Origin: Streptomyces sp. SID12488
Lineage (GTDB): Bacteria > Actinomycetota > Actinomycetes > Streptomycetales > Streptomycetaceae
Direction: 5' to 3'
Assembly (NCBI RefSeq): GCF_010548275.1
Contig: NZ_JAAGLT010000008.1
Location: forward strand, 248,001 to 312,000
DNA: 64,000 bases
In this document: one piece after another, positions 10,801 to 20,600 of the stretch
Layout: the number at the start of each line of letters is the position of its first letter
Numbering within the stretch: the stretch's first letter is position 1
Position numbers and translations under genes: made by a program
Notes under the pieces: generated by a model
What the model saw: only the letters and a program-made list of their open reading frames with translations
The model's database searches: none
Told to the model about the DNA's origin: nothing

Positions 10801-10828
10801 TGCGATCGCCGCACTGCTGGACCGGTGA
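7808..10828 (+). CDS. NRPS protein: vestigial C domain, threonine-type A domain, PCP
   Basis: A protein of 1006 residues. Residues ~1-380 resemble a shortened condensation domain in which HHxxxDG is replaced by ARWCLDRAS, so it should not catalyse condensation. The adenylation domain (about 395-915) has intact core motifs: YTSGTTGQPKG, FDFSVWE, FGITETT, YRSGDAG, and NGKLD with the catalytic lysine. Specificity positions read by hand are D-F-W-N-V-G-M-V-H, close to the classic L-threonine code DFWNIGMVH. A carrier domain follows with GGNSLLATR (Ser ~967). ATG at 7808 has GGGAG 6 nt upstream. Role: loading Thr onto its own carrier for transfer or modification, as in other stand-alone Thr A-T proteins. 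The free condensation protein downstream may supply the missing C activity. Confidence 0.9.
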   Translation: MSAVLTAYESYDALPPTERARPLDHHAIVLSGGPRVDPQALAERLRDVLAGCPVPDERALCSAVRQGVEEPGTVWLEKVPYRSDDPRALRTLHRELLRPVPRFGPAPVRLVVLRCEDADQLVFTAARWCLDRASLTSVARAVAGGPDSSTRRLWWDLPATRPDDGAGVDEGAGGSEAAHAGAPDAGGGPGRRAAHRFTVPTAPGAPALRAAQLAAVTYTAMRYLDRTEVTVGVVRRRHRSAAVLGAAEEAVPLTLTGAGTTGELLVRVQTALDDLARGGHERGPSRITVAFDEESPGLGYEASYFPGTWPGTPLVVHWFGEEAVCLFDESRYGRELVEQFCLHLASVLGQLLAQPPATPVDRLRLLADDEEASIRELADGGPLDTEPRCVHHAFEEVAAAQPDAVAVSHKREALTYRQLDTRANRFAHSLRSLGVQHGDRVGVCMERSTDLVVVLLAVLKSGAAYVPMDVGYPMERLAYTAKDAGLRLVIGPEDASDPGIPSVRTVSVADLALSADPLRNTPVTDRTGPDRTDPGQPAYVIYTSGTTGQPKGVVVPHRNVTALVEATRSDFAFSARDVWSQFHSVAFDFSVWEIWGCLLTGGRLVLVPYFSARSPESFLELLVSEKVTVLNQTPSAFSELVRLSRPVAAGGADMGAGTSTAPANGAVSVRLLVFGGEALDPRILRPCLDADGWSQCRFVNMFGITETTVHVTAQTVTRAEILHGDRSVGRPLPGWSVSVRDSGGRLLPQGVRGEIHVGGAGVALGYLDRPELTAERFLQDPVTGGRMYRSGDAGRFLPDGRIEHLGRLDNQVKIRGYRIETDEVRAVLLEDPALSDAVVIPGPDNAGGLRLDAYLIFRDGAGTAYGTAEVQERAAKVLPQYMLPSTWTPMSEIPRTINGKLDVGKLPAPRPAMPENARPADKVSGSEASTSETAEHSGLLALVCSTWSEVFGFTVGPDNDFFGIGGNSLLATRLSAVFREKGLPPLQTRDMYRNPTPRAIAALLDR

Positions 10829-10866
10829 CCGGTCCGGCATCCGCTTCTTCAGAAAGGCTTGTTCAC

Positions 10867-12162
10867 ATGCGACGCGTGCTGTGTCCCGTGGAAAACATCT
10901 ATGTCGCCCAGCGAAGCAGGGCGATCCTCTCCTGTGCCCTGCACGGTCCCGTCGACCCGGCGGTCCTGTCCGCGGCGTTCGAGGCGGTCACGGCGGAGCA
11001 GCCGCAGCTACGGACGCGCATCGTCCCGGACGGCGACGGCCACGCCCTCGAATTCCTCCCGGAGGCCGAGCGGCCCCGGCTGCGGGTGCGCGCCGGCGGC
11101 GAGGAGGTGCACGGGGAGGAGCTCAACACCCCGTTGACGGTGGGCGGTCCGTTGACCCGGGCGGTCCTCGTGACCGACCCCGACGAGGAGCGGCACACCC
11201 TGTTCCTGAGCATCGACCACGTCATCGCCGACGGACACAGTGCGGTCGCCCTGCTCAACACGGTCTGGGACCGCTACCGGGAGCTCATCGGCGGCGTCTC
11301 GGCCCCGCTCCCGCCCGTGGCCGAATTCCCCGAACCCATCAGCGCGCTGCTACCCCACTCGGACGCGGCCGACACGGCGAAGTACCTGGAACGGCGGGTG
11401 GAGAAGGTCGGCCGCCACCCGGCCGAACTCGTCCCGTACGACGTGAAGTCGACGGAGGAGGTGCCCGGGGAGCCCCACCGCATCGAGGTCCGGCGGCTGC
11501 TGCTCGACACCGATCAGACCGCCCGGCTGCGCGAGCGGGCCCGCGCGGAAGGTGTGTCCGTGCACAGTCTGATCAGCGCCGCCGTGCTGCTCGCCGCCCG
11601 CCGGCGCCTGGACGGCCCGGACCCGCGCCTCCTGGGCTGCCTGTCACCGGTCGATCTGCGCTCGCGTCTGTCGCCGCCGGTGTCCGCCGCCGTCATGATC
11701 GCCGCCGTCACCATGCACCTGCAGGTCCTGCCCGTCGGCGAGGAAACCGACGTATTGGAGCTGGCGCGTGAAGTCGGCGACGGTCTGCGGGACTTCCTCG
11801 ACCGGGGCGACCACTTCCAGGAGATACGGATCATGCCGTCGACCCCGCTCCATCCGACACTCCACCTCGGCACGGTCATCGTCACCAACATGGGGCCCGT
11901 GCCCGGCCCGCGCCTCCCGGAGGGCACACGCGTCACCGACGTACGGCTCGCGCCCGCCCGCGAGAACTACTTCCCGCAGGCCGGCCGCAGCCCGATCATG
12001 GCCTGCGTCGCGACGTTCGACGGCCGCCTCGCCATCGAGTTCCCGCACCACACCGCCTGCTTCAGCCGGCCGTTCATGCGCGAGCTGGGCGACGAGGTCC
12101 ACACGAGCCTGCTCGCGCTCGCCAAGTCCGACGGGGAGCTGCACCCCGCCGCCACCGTCTGA
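10867..12162 (+). CDS. Free-standing condensation/PapA-like acyltransferase
   Basis: A protein of 431 residues, the size of one condensation domain. It begins MRRVLCPVENIY and has a single HxxxDG motif (DHVIADGHS, residues ~118-126). The N-terminus and the C-terminal half (VTNMGPVPG, IEFPHHTACFSRPF) look more like PapA5-type acyltransferases than like an NRPS-internal C domain. Such enzymes move an acyl or aminoacyl group from a carrier protein to a hydroxyl or amine. It starts 38 nt after the Thr A-PCP gene, downstream of an AGAAAGG element, and a strong hairpin follows the stop. It probably acts on the Thr-loaded carrier or a hydroxylated product. The donor and acceptor are unknown. Confidence 0.85.
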   Translation: MRRVLCPVENIYVAQRSRAILSCALHGPVDPAVLSAAFEAVTAEQPQLRTRIVPDGDGHALEFLPEAERPRLRVRAGGEEVHGEELNTPLTVGGPLTRAVLVTDPDEERHTLFLSIDHVIADGHSAVALLNTVWDRYRELIGGVSAPLPPVAEFPEPISALLPHSDAADTAKYLERRVEKVGRHPAELVPYDVKSTEEVPGEPHRIEVRRLLLDTDQTARLRERARAEGVSVHSLISAAVLLAARRRLDGPDPRLLGCLSPVDLRSRLSPPVSAAVMIAAVTMHLQVLPVGEETDVLELAREVGDGLRDFLDRGDHFQEIRIMPSTPLHPTLHLGTVIVTNMGPVPGPRLPEGTRVTDVRLAPARENYFPQAGRSPIMACVATFDGRLAIEFPHHTACFSRPFMRELGDEVHTSLLALAKSDGELHPAATV

Positions 12163-12169
12163 CCCCGCC

Positions 12170-12218
12170 AACCCGAAGACCGCCGACAGGGCCAGGCCCT
12201 GTCGGCGGTCTTCGGGTT
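12170..12218. terminator. Strong bidirectional hairpin terminator
   Basis: About 22 bp of perfect inverted repeat (AACCCGAAGACCGCCGACAG and its complement) surround a 5-nt loop. It lies 8 bp after the plus-strand acyltransferase stop and 35 bp from the end of the converging amidotransferase gene, so it can end both units. It marks a natural border between the NRPS block and the PKS operon. Confidence 0.85.
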
Positions 12219-12252
12219 GTGCGTGCCCCTCGACGGGCTCGGTGACGCGGGG

Positions 12253-14076
12253 TCAGGAAAGCTTGATGGTGGGGCGGTAGAGGTCGAACCAGACGGCCAG
12301 GTCGAGGACACGCTCGATCGCGTCCCGGCCGTCACGTGTCATGGCCTCCGGCTTCCCGCGCACGGCCTCGGCGAGCACCGCCCGGTCGAAGAACTCCACC
12401 GCGCGGTGGTCGTCCGACATCAGCTGACCGGCCTGGCGCTGGACCTCTCCGAGGTAGCTCAGCTCCTGGGTCAGCGGGAAACTCGCCTTGACCCGGTCCG
12501 CCACCGAGGCCGGCAGCGTGTCGCGCACGGCGGCACGCAGCAGGCTCTTCTCCCGGCCGTCGAACGTCTTCATCGACCACGGCGTGTTGAAGACGTACTG
12601 CACCAGCCGGTGGTCGCAGATCGGAACCCGCACCTCCAGCCCGACCGCCATGCTGATCCGGTCCTTGCGGTCCAGCAACGTGCCGAGCCAGTTGGTCACA
12701 TGGACGTAGCAGAACTCGCGCATACGGCGCTCGAGCGCGTCCTCGCCGGGCAGGGACGGCACGCGCGCGACCGTGTCGGACCAGCGCTGCGCCCAGAAGC
12801 CGGGCAGGTCCAGGGTGTCGAGCGTCAGCTCCCGGTCGTACGTCCTGGCGGGCTGCGCGGCCGTCAGCCAGGGGAACATCGCGGTCTGCTGCACCGCGGG
12901 GATGTGGAACCACGGGTAGCCGCCGAACGTCTCGTCGGCGGACTCGCCGGACAGGGCCACCGTCGAATGCTCGCGGATCGCCTTGAACAGCAGATACAGG
13001 GAGTTGTCGCCCTCGCCGAAGCCGAACGGAAGGTCCTGGGCCGCGATCACGGCCCGGCGTACGTCGGGGTCGGCCAGCTTCTGGTGGTCCAGCCGGATGT
13101 CGCTGTGCAGCGTGCCGACGTGATCCACGACCTCGCGGGCGAACGGGGCGTCCGGCGAACTGCGGAACTCGTCCCCGCGGAAGTCGTCCGCGTCGTCGAA
13201 GTCGACCGTGAACGTCCTGGCCTGCCGGCCCTCCTCGGCCAGCTTCCGGGCGGCCATGGCCGTCAGGGCGCTGGAGTCCAGACCGCCTGAGAGCAGCAGA
13301 CACAGCGGTACGTCAGCGACCAACTGCCGGCTGACGCTGTCCTCCAGCAGCTCACGGACCCGGCGTACCGTCGTCTCCGTGTCGTCGTGATGCTCCTCGA
13401 CCTCCAGCCGCCAGTAGACCCGCTCGCGCACCCCGCCCCGGTCGACGATCAGCATAGTGCCCGGCTTGACCTCCCGTATGCCCTTCCACGGCGTCCGGCC
13501 CGGTTCCTTGACGTACCCCATCATTTCCCGGAAGCCGTCCGCGTCCACCACGGCCTCCACGGCGGGGTGGGCGAGGACGGCCTTGGCCTCCGAGCCGAAC
13601 AGGACGCCGTCCTCGGTCTCGTACACATGCAGCGGCTTGATGCCTAGCTGGTCGCGCAGCAGGATCAGGCGGTCCTTACGGCCGTCCCAGATACCCAGCG
13701 CGAACATGCCGAGGAGATGGTCGGCGACCTCCTCGCCCCACTCCAGATAGCCGCGCAGGACGACCTCGGTGTCACTGGAGGTGCGGAACGCGTGGCCACG
13801 GCGCCGCAGTTCGTCGCGCAGCTCCCGGAAGTTGTAGGCCTCACCGCTGTACGTCATCACCACCGGGCCCTCCGGGGTGTCCACCGACATGGGCTGGACA
13901 CCGCCCTCCAGGTCGATGACCGACAGTCGGCGATGCCCCAGGGCGGCGTGCGGCGACACCCAGGTGCCCCCGGCGTCCGGGCCGCGGCAGGCCATGGTGG
14001 CGGTCATCGCGTCGAGGGTGGGGCGTTCCTTCTCCAGGTCACGCTGGAAGGCGATCCAGCCGACGATCCCACACAT
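12253..14076 (-). CDS. Asparagine-synthetase-like amidotransferase (PieD-like role proposed)
   Basis: A protein of 607 residues with the two-domain plan of glutamine-hydrolysing asparagine synthetases. The N-terminal nucleophile Cys2 (MCGIVGW) is followed by glutaminase residues (CRGPDAGG, YNFREL, SSDTEVVL), and a synthetase domain carries the pyrophosphate loop LSGGLDSSALTA and SGESADE. ATG at 14076 has GGAGAGGA upstream. In polyketide clusters such enzymes turn a carboxylate into an amide. In the piericidin pathway PieD amidates the beta,delta-diketo acid before pyridone ring closure. It is the last gene of the PKS operon and follows a TE-ending PKS whose product should be such a diketo acid. 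A housekeeping asparagine synthetase is less likely from the context. Confidence 0.9.
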   Translation of the reverse strand: MCGIVGWIAFQRDLEKERPTLDAMTATMACRGPDAGGTWVSPHAALGHRRLSVIDLEGGVQPMSVDTPEGPVVMTYSGEAYNFRELRDELRRRGHAFRTSSDTEVVLRGYLEWGEEVADHLLGMFALGIWDGRKDRLILLRDQLGIKPLHVYETEDGVLFGSEAKAVLAHPAVEAVVDADGFREMMGYVKEPGRTPWKGIREVKPGTMLIVDRGGVRERVYWRLEVEEHHDDTETTVRRVRELLEDSVSRQLVADVPLCLLLSGGLDSSALTAMAARKLAEEGRQARTFTVDFDDADDFRGDEFRSSPDAPFAREVVDHVGTLHSDIRLDHQKLADPDVRRAVIAAQDLPFGFGEGDNSLYLLFKAIREHSTVALSGESADETFGGYPWFHIPAVQQTAMFPWLTAAQPARTYDRELTLDTLDLPGFWAQRWSDTVARVPSLPGEDALERRMREFCYVHVTNWLGTLLDRKDRISMAVGLEVRVPICDHRLVQYVFNTPWSMKTFDGREKSLLRAAVRDTLPASVADRVKASFPLTQELSYLGEVQRQAGQLMSDDHRAVEFFDRAVLAEAVRGKPEAMTRDGRDAIERVLDLAVWFDLYRPTIKLS

Positions 14077-14130
14077 GTGCGTCCTCTCCTGCTGATGCTT
14101 CGTTCGGTGTCGGTGCGGCGCGGGCGGGTG

Positions 14131-14640
14131 TCAGCGGCCGGCGGCCATGGCCGCCATGTGGGCCGGCAGTCCGTCGATGTGGGAGCGGGCGGTCGGCTCC
14201 AGGACGAGCCGCTTCAGCACGGGCTTCAGGTACGACCACGGGCGGTTCAGCTCGCCGGCCCACTGCCAGGTGAGCCGGGAGCCGTCGGGGGTGGACTCCA
14301 CGACGTAGTCCTCCACGAGGTGCCGGAACAGGTTGCGGGTGCTCGCGACGACGGTGAACGTCTTGCGGTGTCCCTCGTCCCAGCGGTAGAAGCGCTCCCG
14401 CAGGACGAAGCCGCCGAGCGTCTCGACCTCCCGGGTCGTGCCGACCCCGAACGGCCGGGGAGAGGTCCAGGTCAGCCGCTTCACGCCCTTCGTCCAGTGC
14501 GCCGGGCCGCTGTCGTCGGTCAGGGCCGCCCAGGTCTCCTCGGCCGGGTAGGGAATGTCGACGGAACGCGTCATGTAGAGGGACGCGGTGGACAGGAGCG
14601 AGTCGTCGGCCTCTTCGACCGGGTACCAGCGGGTGGGCAT
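14131..14640 (-). CDS. SRPBCC-family cyclase-like protein
   Basis: A protein of 169 residues with the START/Bet v1-like (SRPBCC) pattern: SVDIPYPAEETWAAL at the start of the fold, a central strand-rich part (FGVGTTREVETLGGFVLRER), and a long C-terminal helix. These proteins form a hydrophobic cavity and in polyketide pathways act as cyclases or lyases. ATG at 14640 follows GGAAGGA by 9 nt. It lies between the terminal PKS gene and the amidotransferase gene with short gaps, so it is in the operon. The likely task is guiding ring closure of the released diketo amide or acid. This is inferred from position and fold, not from a visible active site. Confidence 0.8.
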   Translation of the reverse strand: MPTRWYPVEEADDSLLSTASLYMTRSVDIPYPAEETWAALTDDSGPAHWTKGVKRLTWTSPRPFGVGTTREVETLGGFVLRERFYRWDEGHRKTFTVVASTRNLFRHLVEDYVVESTPDGSRLTWQWAGELNRPWSYLKPVLKRLVLEPTARSHIDGLPAHMAAMAAGR

Positions 14641-14688
14641 CGGGGGGCGTCCTTCCGGAGTCCGGGGGGAGGGGGAGGGCGGTGAGGG

Positions 14689-17600
14689 TCACCGGGGCAG
14701 GGACACGAGGTGGGCGCGGACCGTGTCGAGCGTGGTCGCGGCGTGCTCGGTGATCATCGTGAAGTGGTCGCCGGGCACGTCCACCTCGACGGGCGCGGGT
14801 CGGCCGGGCCAGTGCGCCTGCCAGCCGGCCTCGGGGAACCCGGGTTCCGGCAGCGTCTCCGTCGCCCGGACCTGGAGGGCTGGGATATCGAGGTCGGCCG
14901 GGCGCCAGCCGGCGAAGACCCGGGCGATGCCGCCCATCGCGGTCAGCACGGTGTCGTCCAGTAGGGCGGCGGCACCTTCGGCGGGGGACTCGACCATCCG
15001 GCGGCCGATGTACTCCCCGATGTGCGGCAGTACGGGACTGCCGGGCGCATAGCTGTCCAGCAGGACGAGGGCCGCCGGACGTGGTCCCCGGCGCACCAGC
15101 TCCGCGGCCACCGCGTTCGCGAGCCAGCCTCCGGCGGAGTGTCCGAGGAGGGCGAAGGGCGCGCCGTCCGTGCACCGTTCGACGTCGTCGGCGTGCAGCC
15201 GGACCAGCGCGTCGAGGTCCGCGGGCAGAGGTTCGCCCGCGACGAAGCCGGGCGCGGGCAGCACCCACACGTCCCGCTCGCCGCGCGCGCCGACGGCGAG
15301 CCGGGCGTACTGGTGGGCGCCGGACTTGCCCGCGAACGACGGGAAGCACACGAGTGCGGGTCCCGCACCGCCGCGCGTCAGCCGCACCGGCGCGGGCCGC
15401 CGTACCGTGTCGGCCTCGACGTCCGCCGCGTCGAACGTCTCCCGGAACCGGGCGGTGTCCTCCAGGAAGGTGGTGAACTCGGCGAAGCGGCCGTCCTTCG
15501 CGGCCCGCGCGGCCAGTGAGGCGAGGACGCCCGCGCCGGTGGGCTCCGGGCAGGGTGCCTCGGGCGTGGGGGCGGGGGACTCACCGGGTTCCTCGTTCCC
15601 GGGCGGCGGAAGCAGCGCGGCCGTGACCAGCAGTGTGTGGAGGTGGGCGGCGAAGCCGTCGAGCGTGGGGTGCTCGAAGAGGGCCGTGGAGGGCAACTGC
15701 GCTCCGGTGGCCGTCTGGAGGTGGCCGCGGATCTCCGCGGCCATGACGGACTCGATGCCCAGCTCCGGGAGGCTGAACGCCTCGTCGACCTCAGTGGTGT
15801 CGGTGTGGCCGAGGGCCGTGGCGACATGCTGGGCGACCAGGGCGCGCAGGGCGTCCTCGCGGGCGCCGCCAGTGAGGGGGGCCAGACGTTCGTGGAGGCG
15901 GGCCGCCGCGTCGTCGGGCGACCGCTCCTCGCCCGCGCCGCCGGCTGTCGAGCCCGCTGCCGGGAGCGTGCCGTCCGGCCAGAAACGGCGGCTCTGGAAC
16001 GCGTACGTGGGCAGGTCGACATGGGGGCCGGCCGGGACGTCCAGGACGGCGGACCAGTCGACCCGCGCCCCGCGGACGTGCAGCCGGGCCAGCGCCTCGA
16101 ACGCGCTGTGCCGCTCCGGGTGGTCGCGCCGCAGCAGCGGCACCGCCTCGACGGCAGGGCCCGGGCGCTCGGCCGCCACGTCCTCGACGAGCGCCGTCAG
16201 CACACCGCCCGCGCCGGGCTCGACCACCGTCGTGACCCCGGCGTCCAGCAGCGCGCCCACGACCTCGCGGGCACCGGCCTCCTCGCGCAGCCGGCTCACC
16301 CAGGACTCGGGCGTGCCCGTCTCCTCGGCCGTGCCGCCCGACAGCAGGGCGATGCGTGGCGGCTGGAAGGCCAGCGCGCTCGCCAGCCGGCCGAACTCCT
16401 CCAGGGCGCCGTCGGGCCAACCCGAGCGCGATTCCCGCAAACCCGGGCTGGACTCCCGCGACGACCGCTGCCGCCCGCTCCCGCCGGACGCCGCCCGCAT
16501 CAGCCGCCCGCGCGCCGCCACCAGTCGGCAGGCGTCCTCGGCCGACAGCACGCCCGCCGCGTACGCAGCCGTCAGCTCGCCGACCGCGTGGCCGCCCAGC
16601 ACGTCCGGGACGACGTCCCAGGACTGGAGCAGCCAGAAGGACGCGGCGCCGACGGCGAACAGCGCGGCCTGGGCGTACCCGGTCTCGTCCAGCAGGGCCG
16701 CCTCCGGGGACCCGGCCTCGGCGAACAGAACCTCGCGCAGCCCGGGGCGGAGCGAGTCTCCCTCGCGGTTCAGCACCTCGCGCGGCTCGTCCCGGGTCGC
16801 GTCGCCCTTGGGGGTGAGCTCGCGGTCCAGCACGGCGCACAGTTCGTCCACTGCCCGCGCGAAGACCGGGTACCGCTCGTACAACTCCCGTCCCATGCCC
16901 GAGAACTGGCTGCCCTCGCCGGGGAACAGGAAACCGAGGCGGCCGGTGGCGGGCGTACCGCGCACCAGGCCGGGAACCGACTCGCCCGACGCCAAGGCCG
17001 CGAGACCCGCCTCGAAGTCAGCCCGGTCCGCGCCGACGACCACCGCGCGGTGTGGCAGGGCGGCACGGGTGAAGGCCAGCGTGCCGGACACGGCCACCAG
17101 GTCTGTCCCGGGCCACGCGGACAGGTGCTCGTGCAGGCGCTCCGCCTGCGCCCGCAGGGCCGCCGCGCTGTGCGCCGACAGCAGCCACGGCAGGGGCCCC
17201 GGTGCAGAGCCCGGTCCAGTCACGGGCGCCGTCGTGGCCCCCTCGGCCCGCGGGGGTCCGTCCTCCTGGGGCGGCTGCTCCAGGATCACGTGCGCGTTCG
17301 TTCCGCTGATGCCGAACGCCGAGACACCGGCGCGCCGGGGACGCCCGGTCTCCGGCCACGGGACCGCCTCGGACAGCAGCTCCATGGCACCCGCGGACCA
17401 GTCCACGTGCGGGGTCGGCTCGCTGAGGTGCAGCGTGCGCGGCAGCGCGCCCCGCTCCATCGCCTTCACCATCTTGATCACACCGGCCACACCGGCGGCG
17501 GCCGCCGTGTGCCCGATGTTGGACTTCACCGACCCCACCCACAGTGGCCGCTCGGCCGGCCTGTCCTGCCCGTAGGTCTCCAGCAACGCCTGCGCCTCGA

Positions 17601-20600
17601 TCGGGTCGCCGAGCGTGGTGCCGGTGCCGTGCGCCTCCACGGCGTCCACGTCGGCGGGGACGAGCCGGGCGTTGGCCAGGGCTTGGCGGATGACGCGTTG
17701 CTGGGAGGGGCCGTTGGGCGCGGACAGCCCGTTGCTGGCGCCGTCCTGGTTGGTGGCGGTGCCGCGGACGACGGCCAGTACGCGATGCCCCTTGCGCCGG
17801 GCGTCCGACAACCGCTCCAGCAGCACCAGACCGATGCCCTCACCCCAGCTCGTACCGTCGGCGTCGGCCGAGAACGGTTTGCACCGGCCGTCCGGGGACA
17901 GTCCGCGCGTCCGGCTGAAACCGATGAACGCCTCGGGCGTCGACAGTACGGTGGCGCCGCCGGCCAGCGCCATCTCGCACTCGCCGGCCCGCAGCGACTG
18001 CGCCGCCAGATGCAGCGCCACCAGCGACGACGAGCACGCGGTGTCCACCGTCACCGCCGGGCCTTCCAGACCGAAGGTGTACGAGAGCCTGCCGGACAGC
18101 ACGCTCGCCGCGCTGCCCGTCATCATGAAGGCCTCGACGCCCTGCCGCGCGGACGTCCCCGCCATCAGCTGCGGATAGTCCTGTCCACTGATACCCGCGA
18201 AGACGCCGGTACGACTGCCGCGCAGGGTGGTCGGGTCGATGCCGGCGTGCTCGAACAGCTCCCAGGAGGTCTCCAGGAGCAGCCGCTGCTGGGGGTCCAT
18301 GGCGAGGGCCTCACGCGGACTGATCCCGAAGAACGCCGCGTCGAACCGGTCGACGTCGTCGATGAAGCCGGCCTCGCGGGTGTACGTGTGGCCGACGCGC
18401 TCCGGGTCCGGGTCGTAGACCGCCTCCACGTCCCAGCCGCGGTCCTTGGGGAAGAACGAGATCGCGTCGGTGCCGTCCGCGACCAGCCGCCACAGGTCCT
18501 CCGGTCCCCGTACGCCTCCGGGATAGCGGCAGGCCATCGCGACGATCGCGATCGGGTCGCCGTCCACGGACGCGTCGGCTTGTGCCACGGGGGCACGGTC
18601 CCGGGTGCCGGAGAGCCGGTCGAGCAGATGCCCGGCGAGGGCCTGCGGCGTCGGGTAGTCGAAGACGACGGACGCCGGGAGCCGGGAGCCGGTCGCGGCG
18701 CGCAGCCGGTTGCGCAGCTCCACCGCGGTCATCGAGGCGTAGCCGAGGTCGTTGAAGGTGCTGTCGGGCGCGACGGGGGCCTGATGGCCCAGCACGGCCG
18801 TGGCCTCGTCCACCACCAGGTCCAGCACCAGCTGTTGCCGGTCGGCCTCGGGCAGCCCGGCCAGTCGGCGGGCCAGGTCCGTGCCCTCGGCGTGGCCCTC
18901 GGATTCCTGGCTGACGCCCGCCGACGCGAACGCGGGGACGGCGCCCAGGTGCGCGGGGACGGTGTCCGCCGGCCGGGCGTCCACCCAGTAGCGCCTGCGC
19001 TGGAAGGGATAGGCCGGCAGATCCAGGATCCGGCCGGGCGGTGTCGTGAACCCGGTCCAGTCGACGGGCAGTCCATGAGTGTGGGCCTGGGCGGCGGAGG
19101 TGAGGACACGGGTCCAGCCGCCCTCGTCGCGGCGGAGGGTGCCGGTGACGAAGACATCGCGCTCCGACTCCTCGGCGTTGGCCTCCAGGGCGAGAGTGAG
19201 AACCGGGTGGGGGCTGCACTCGATGAACGCCGTGTGGCCCTCGGCGAACGCGGTGCGGACCGCGTCGATGAGACGGACGGGCTGGCGGAGGTTGCTGTAC
19301 CAGTAGTCGGCGTCGAGCCCGGCCGTGTCGGCGAGTTCGCCGGTGACCGTCGAGTAGAACGGGATCGTGCTCGAACGGGGCGTGACGCCCGAGAGGGCCC
19401 GGACGAGGTCGTCCTTGACCGGTTCGACGTACGGGGAGTGGGAGGCGTAGTCGGCGTCGACGCGGCGGGCGCGGATCTCCTTCTCCTCGCAGAGGGCGAC
19501 GAGTTCGTCGAGGTCCTGGGGCTCTCCGGCGACGACCGTGGCGGCGGGACCGTTGAGGACGGCGACGGACATCCGCCCCTCCCAGGGCGCGATCAGCTCG
19601 CCCGCCCGCTCCTCGGACACCGCGAGGGAGACCAGACCGCCCCGTCCGGAGACGGCGAGCAGGACCTGGCTGCGCAGCGCGACGATTCTGGCCGCGTCCT
19701 TGAGGGTGAGCGCCCCGGCGACGACGGCGGCGGCGATCTCGCCCTGGGAGTGGCCGATGACGGCGGCGGGTTCGATGCCCAGGGAGCGCCACAGGGCGGC
19801 GAGGGAGACCATCACCGAGAACAGGGCGGGCTGCACGACATCGGAGCGGGAGATCCGCTCCTCGCCGCACAGCAACTCGGTGAGGGACCAGTCGACATAC
19901 GGGGCGAGGGCCGCCTCGCAGTCGGCGATCGACCGGGCGAACACCTCGGACGTCTTCAGAAGTTCGGCTGCCATCCCGACCCACTGCGAGCCCTGGCCCG
20001 GGAAGACGAACACCGGACGCTCGTACGCACCCTGCCCGGTGATGACCCCGGGAGCCGGGGCACCGGTGGCCAACGCCTCAAGTCCTGCCAGGAGTTCGAC
20101 CCGGTCGGTGCCGAGGACCACCGCGCGGTGGTCGAGGGCGGCCCGCTGGGTGAGGAGGGCGTGGGCGACCTCGCGTACGCCCGGCAGGTCGTCGAGGCGC
20201 GCGGCCAGGCGCTCGCCCTGCGCGCGGAGCGCGGCGGTGTCACGGGCGGAGAGGGCGAGTGGGACGACCGGTGCGAGGGGTGCGAGGGGTGCGTTGGACG
20301 GAGTGGCCTCGTCCGACCCCTCCGGGGTCTCGTCCGACGCCTGCGGCGTCTCGGCGGGCGCCTGCTCCAGCACCACATGCGCGTTGGTGCCGCTGACGCC
20401 GAAGGAGGACACGGCGGCGCGGCGGGGCCGGCCCGTGTCGGGCCACTCGCGCTGCTCGGTCAGCAGCTCCACCTTCCCCGCCGACCAGTCCACGTGCGGG
20501 GTGGGTGCGTCGATGTGGAGGGTCCGGGGCAGGATGCCGTGGCGCATGGCCATGATCATCTTGATGACGCCGCCGACACCGGCGGCGGCCTGCGTGTGCC

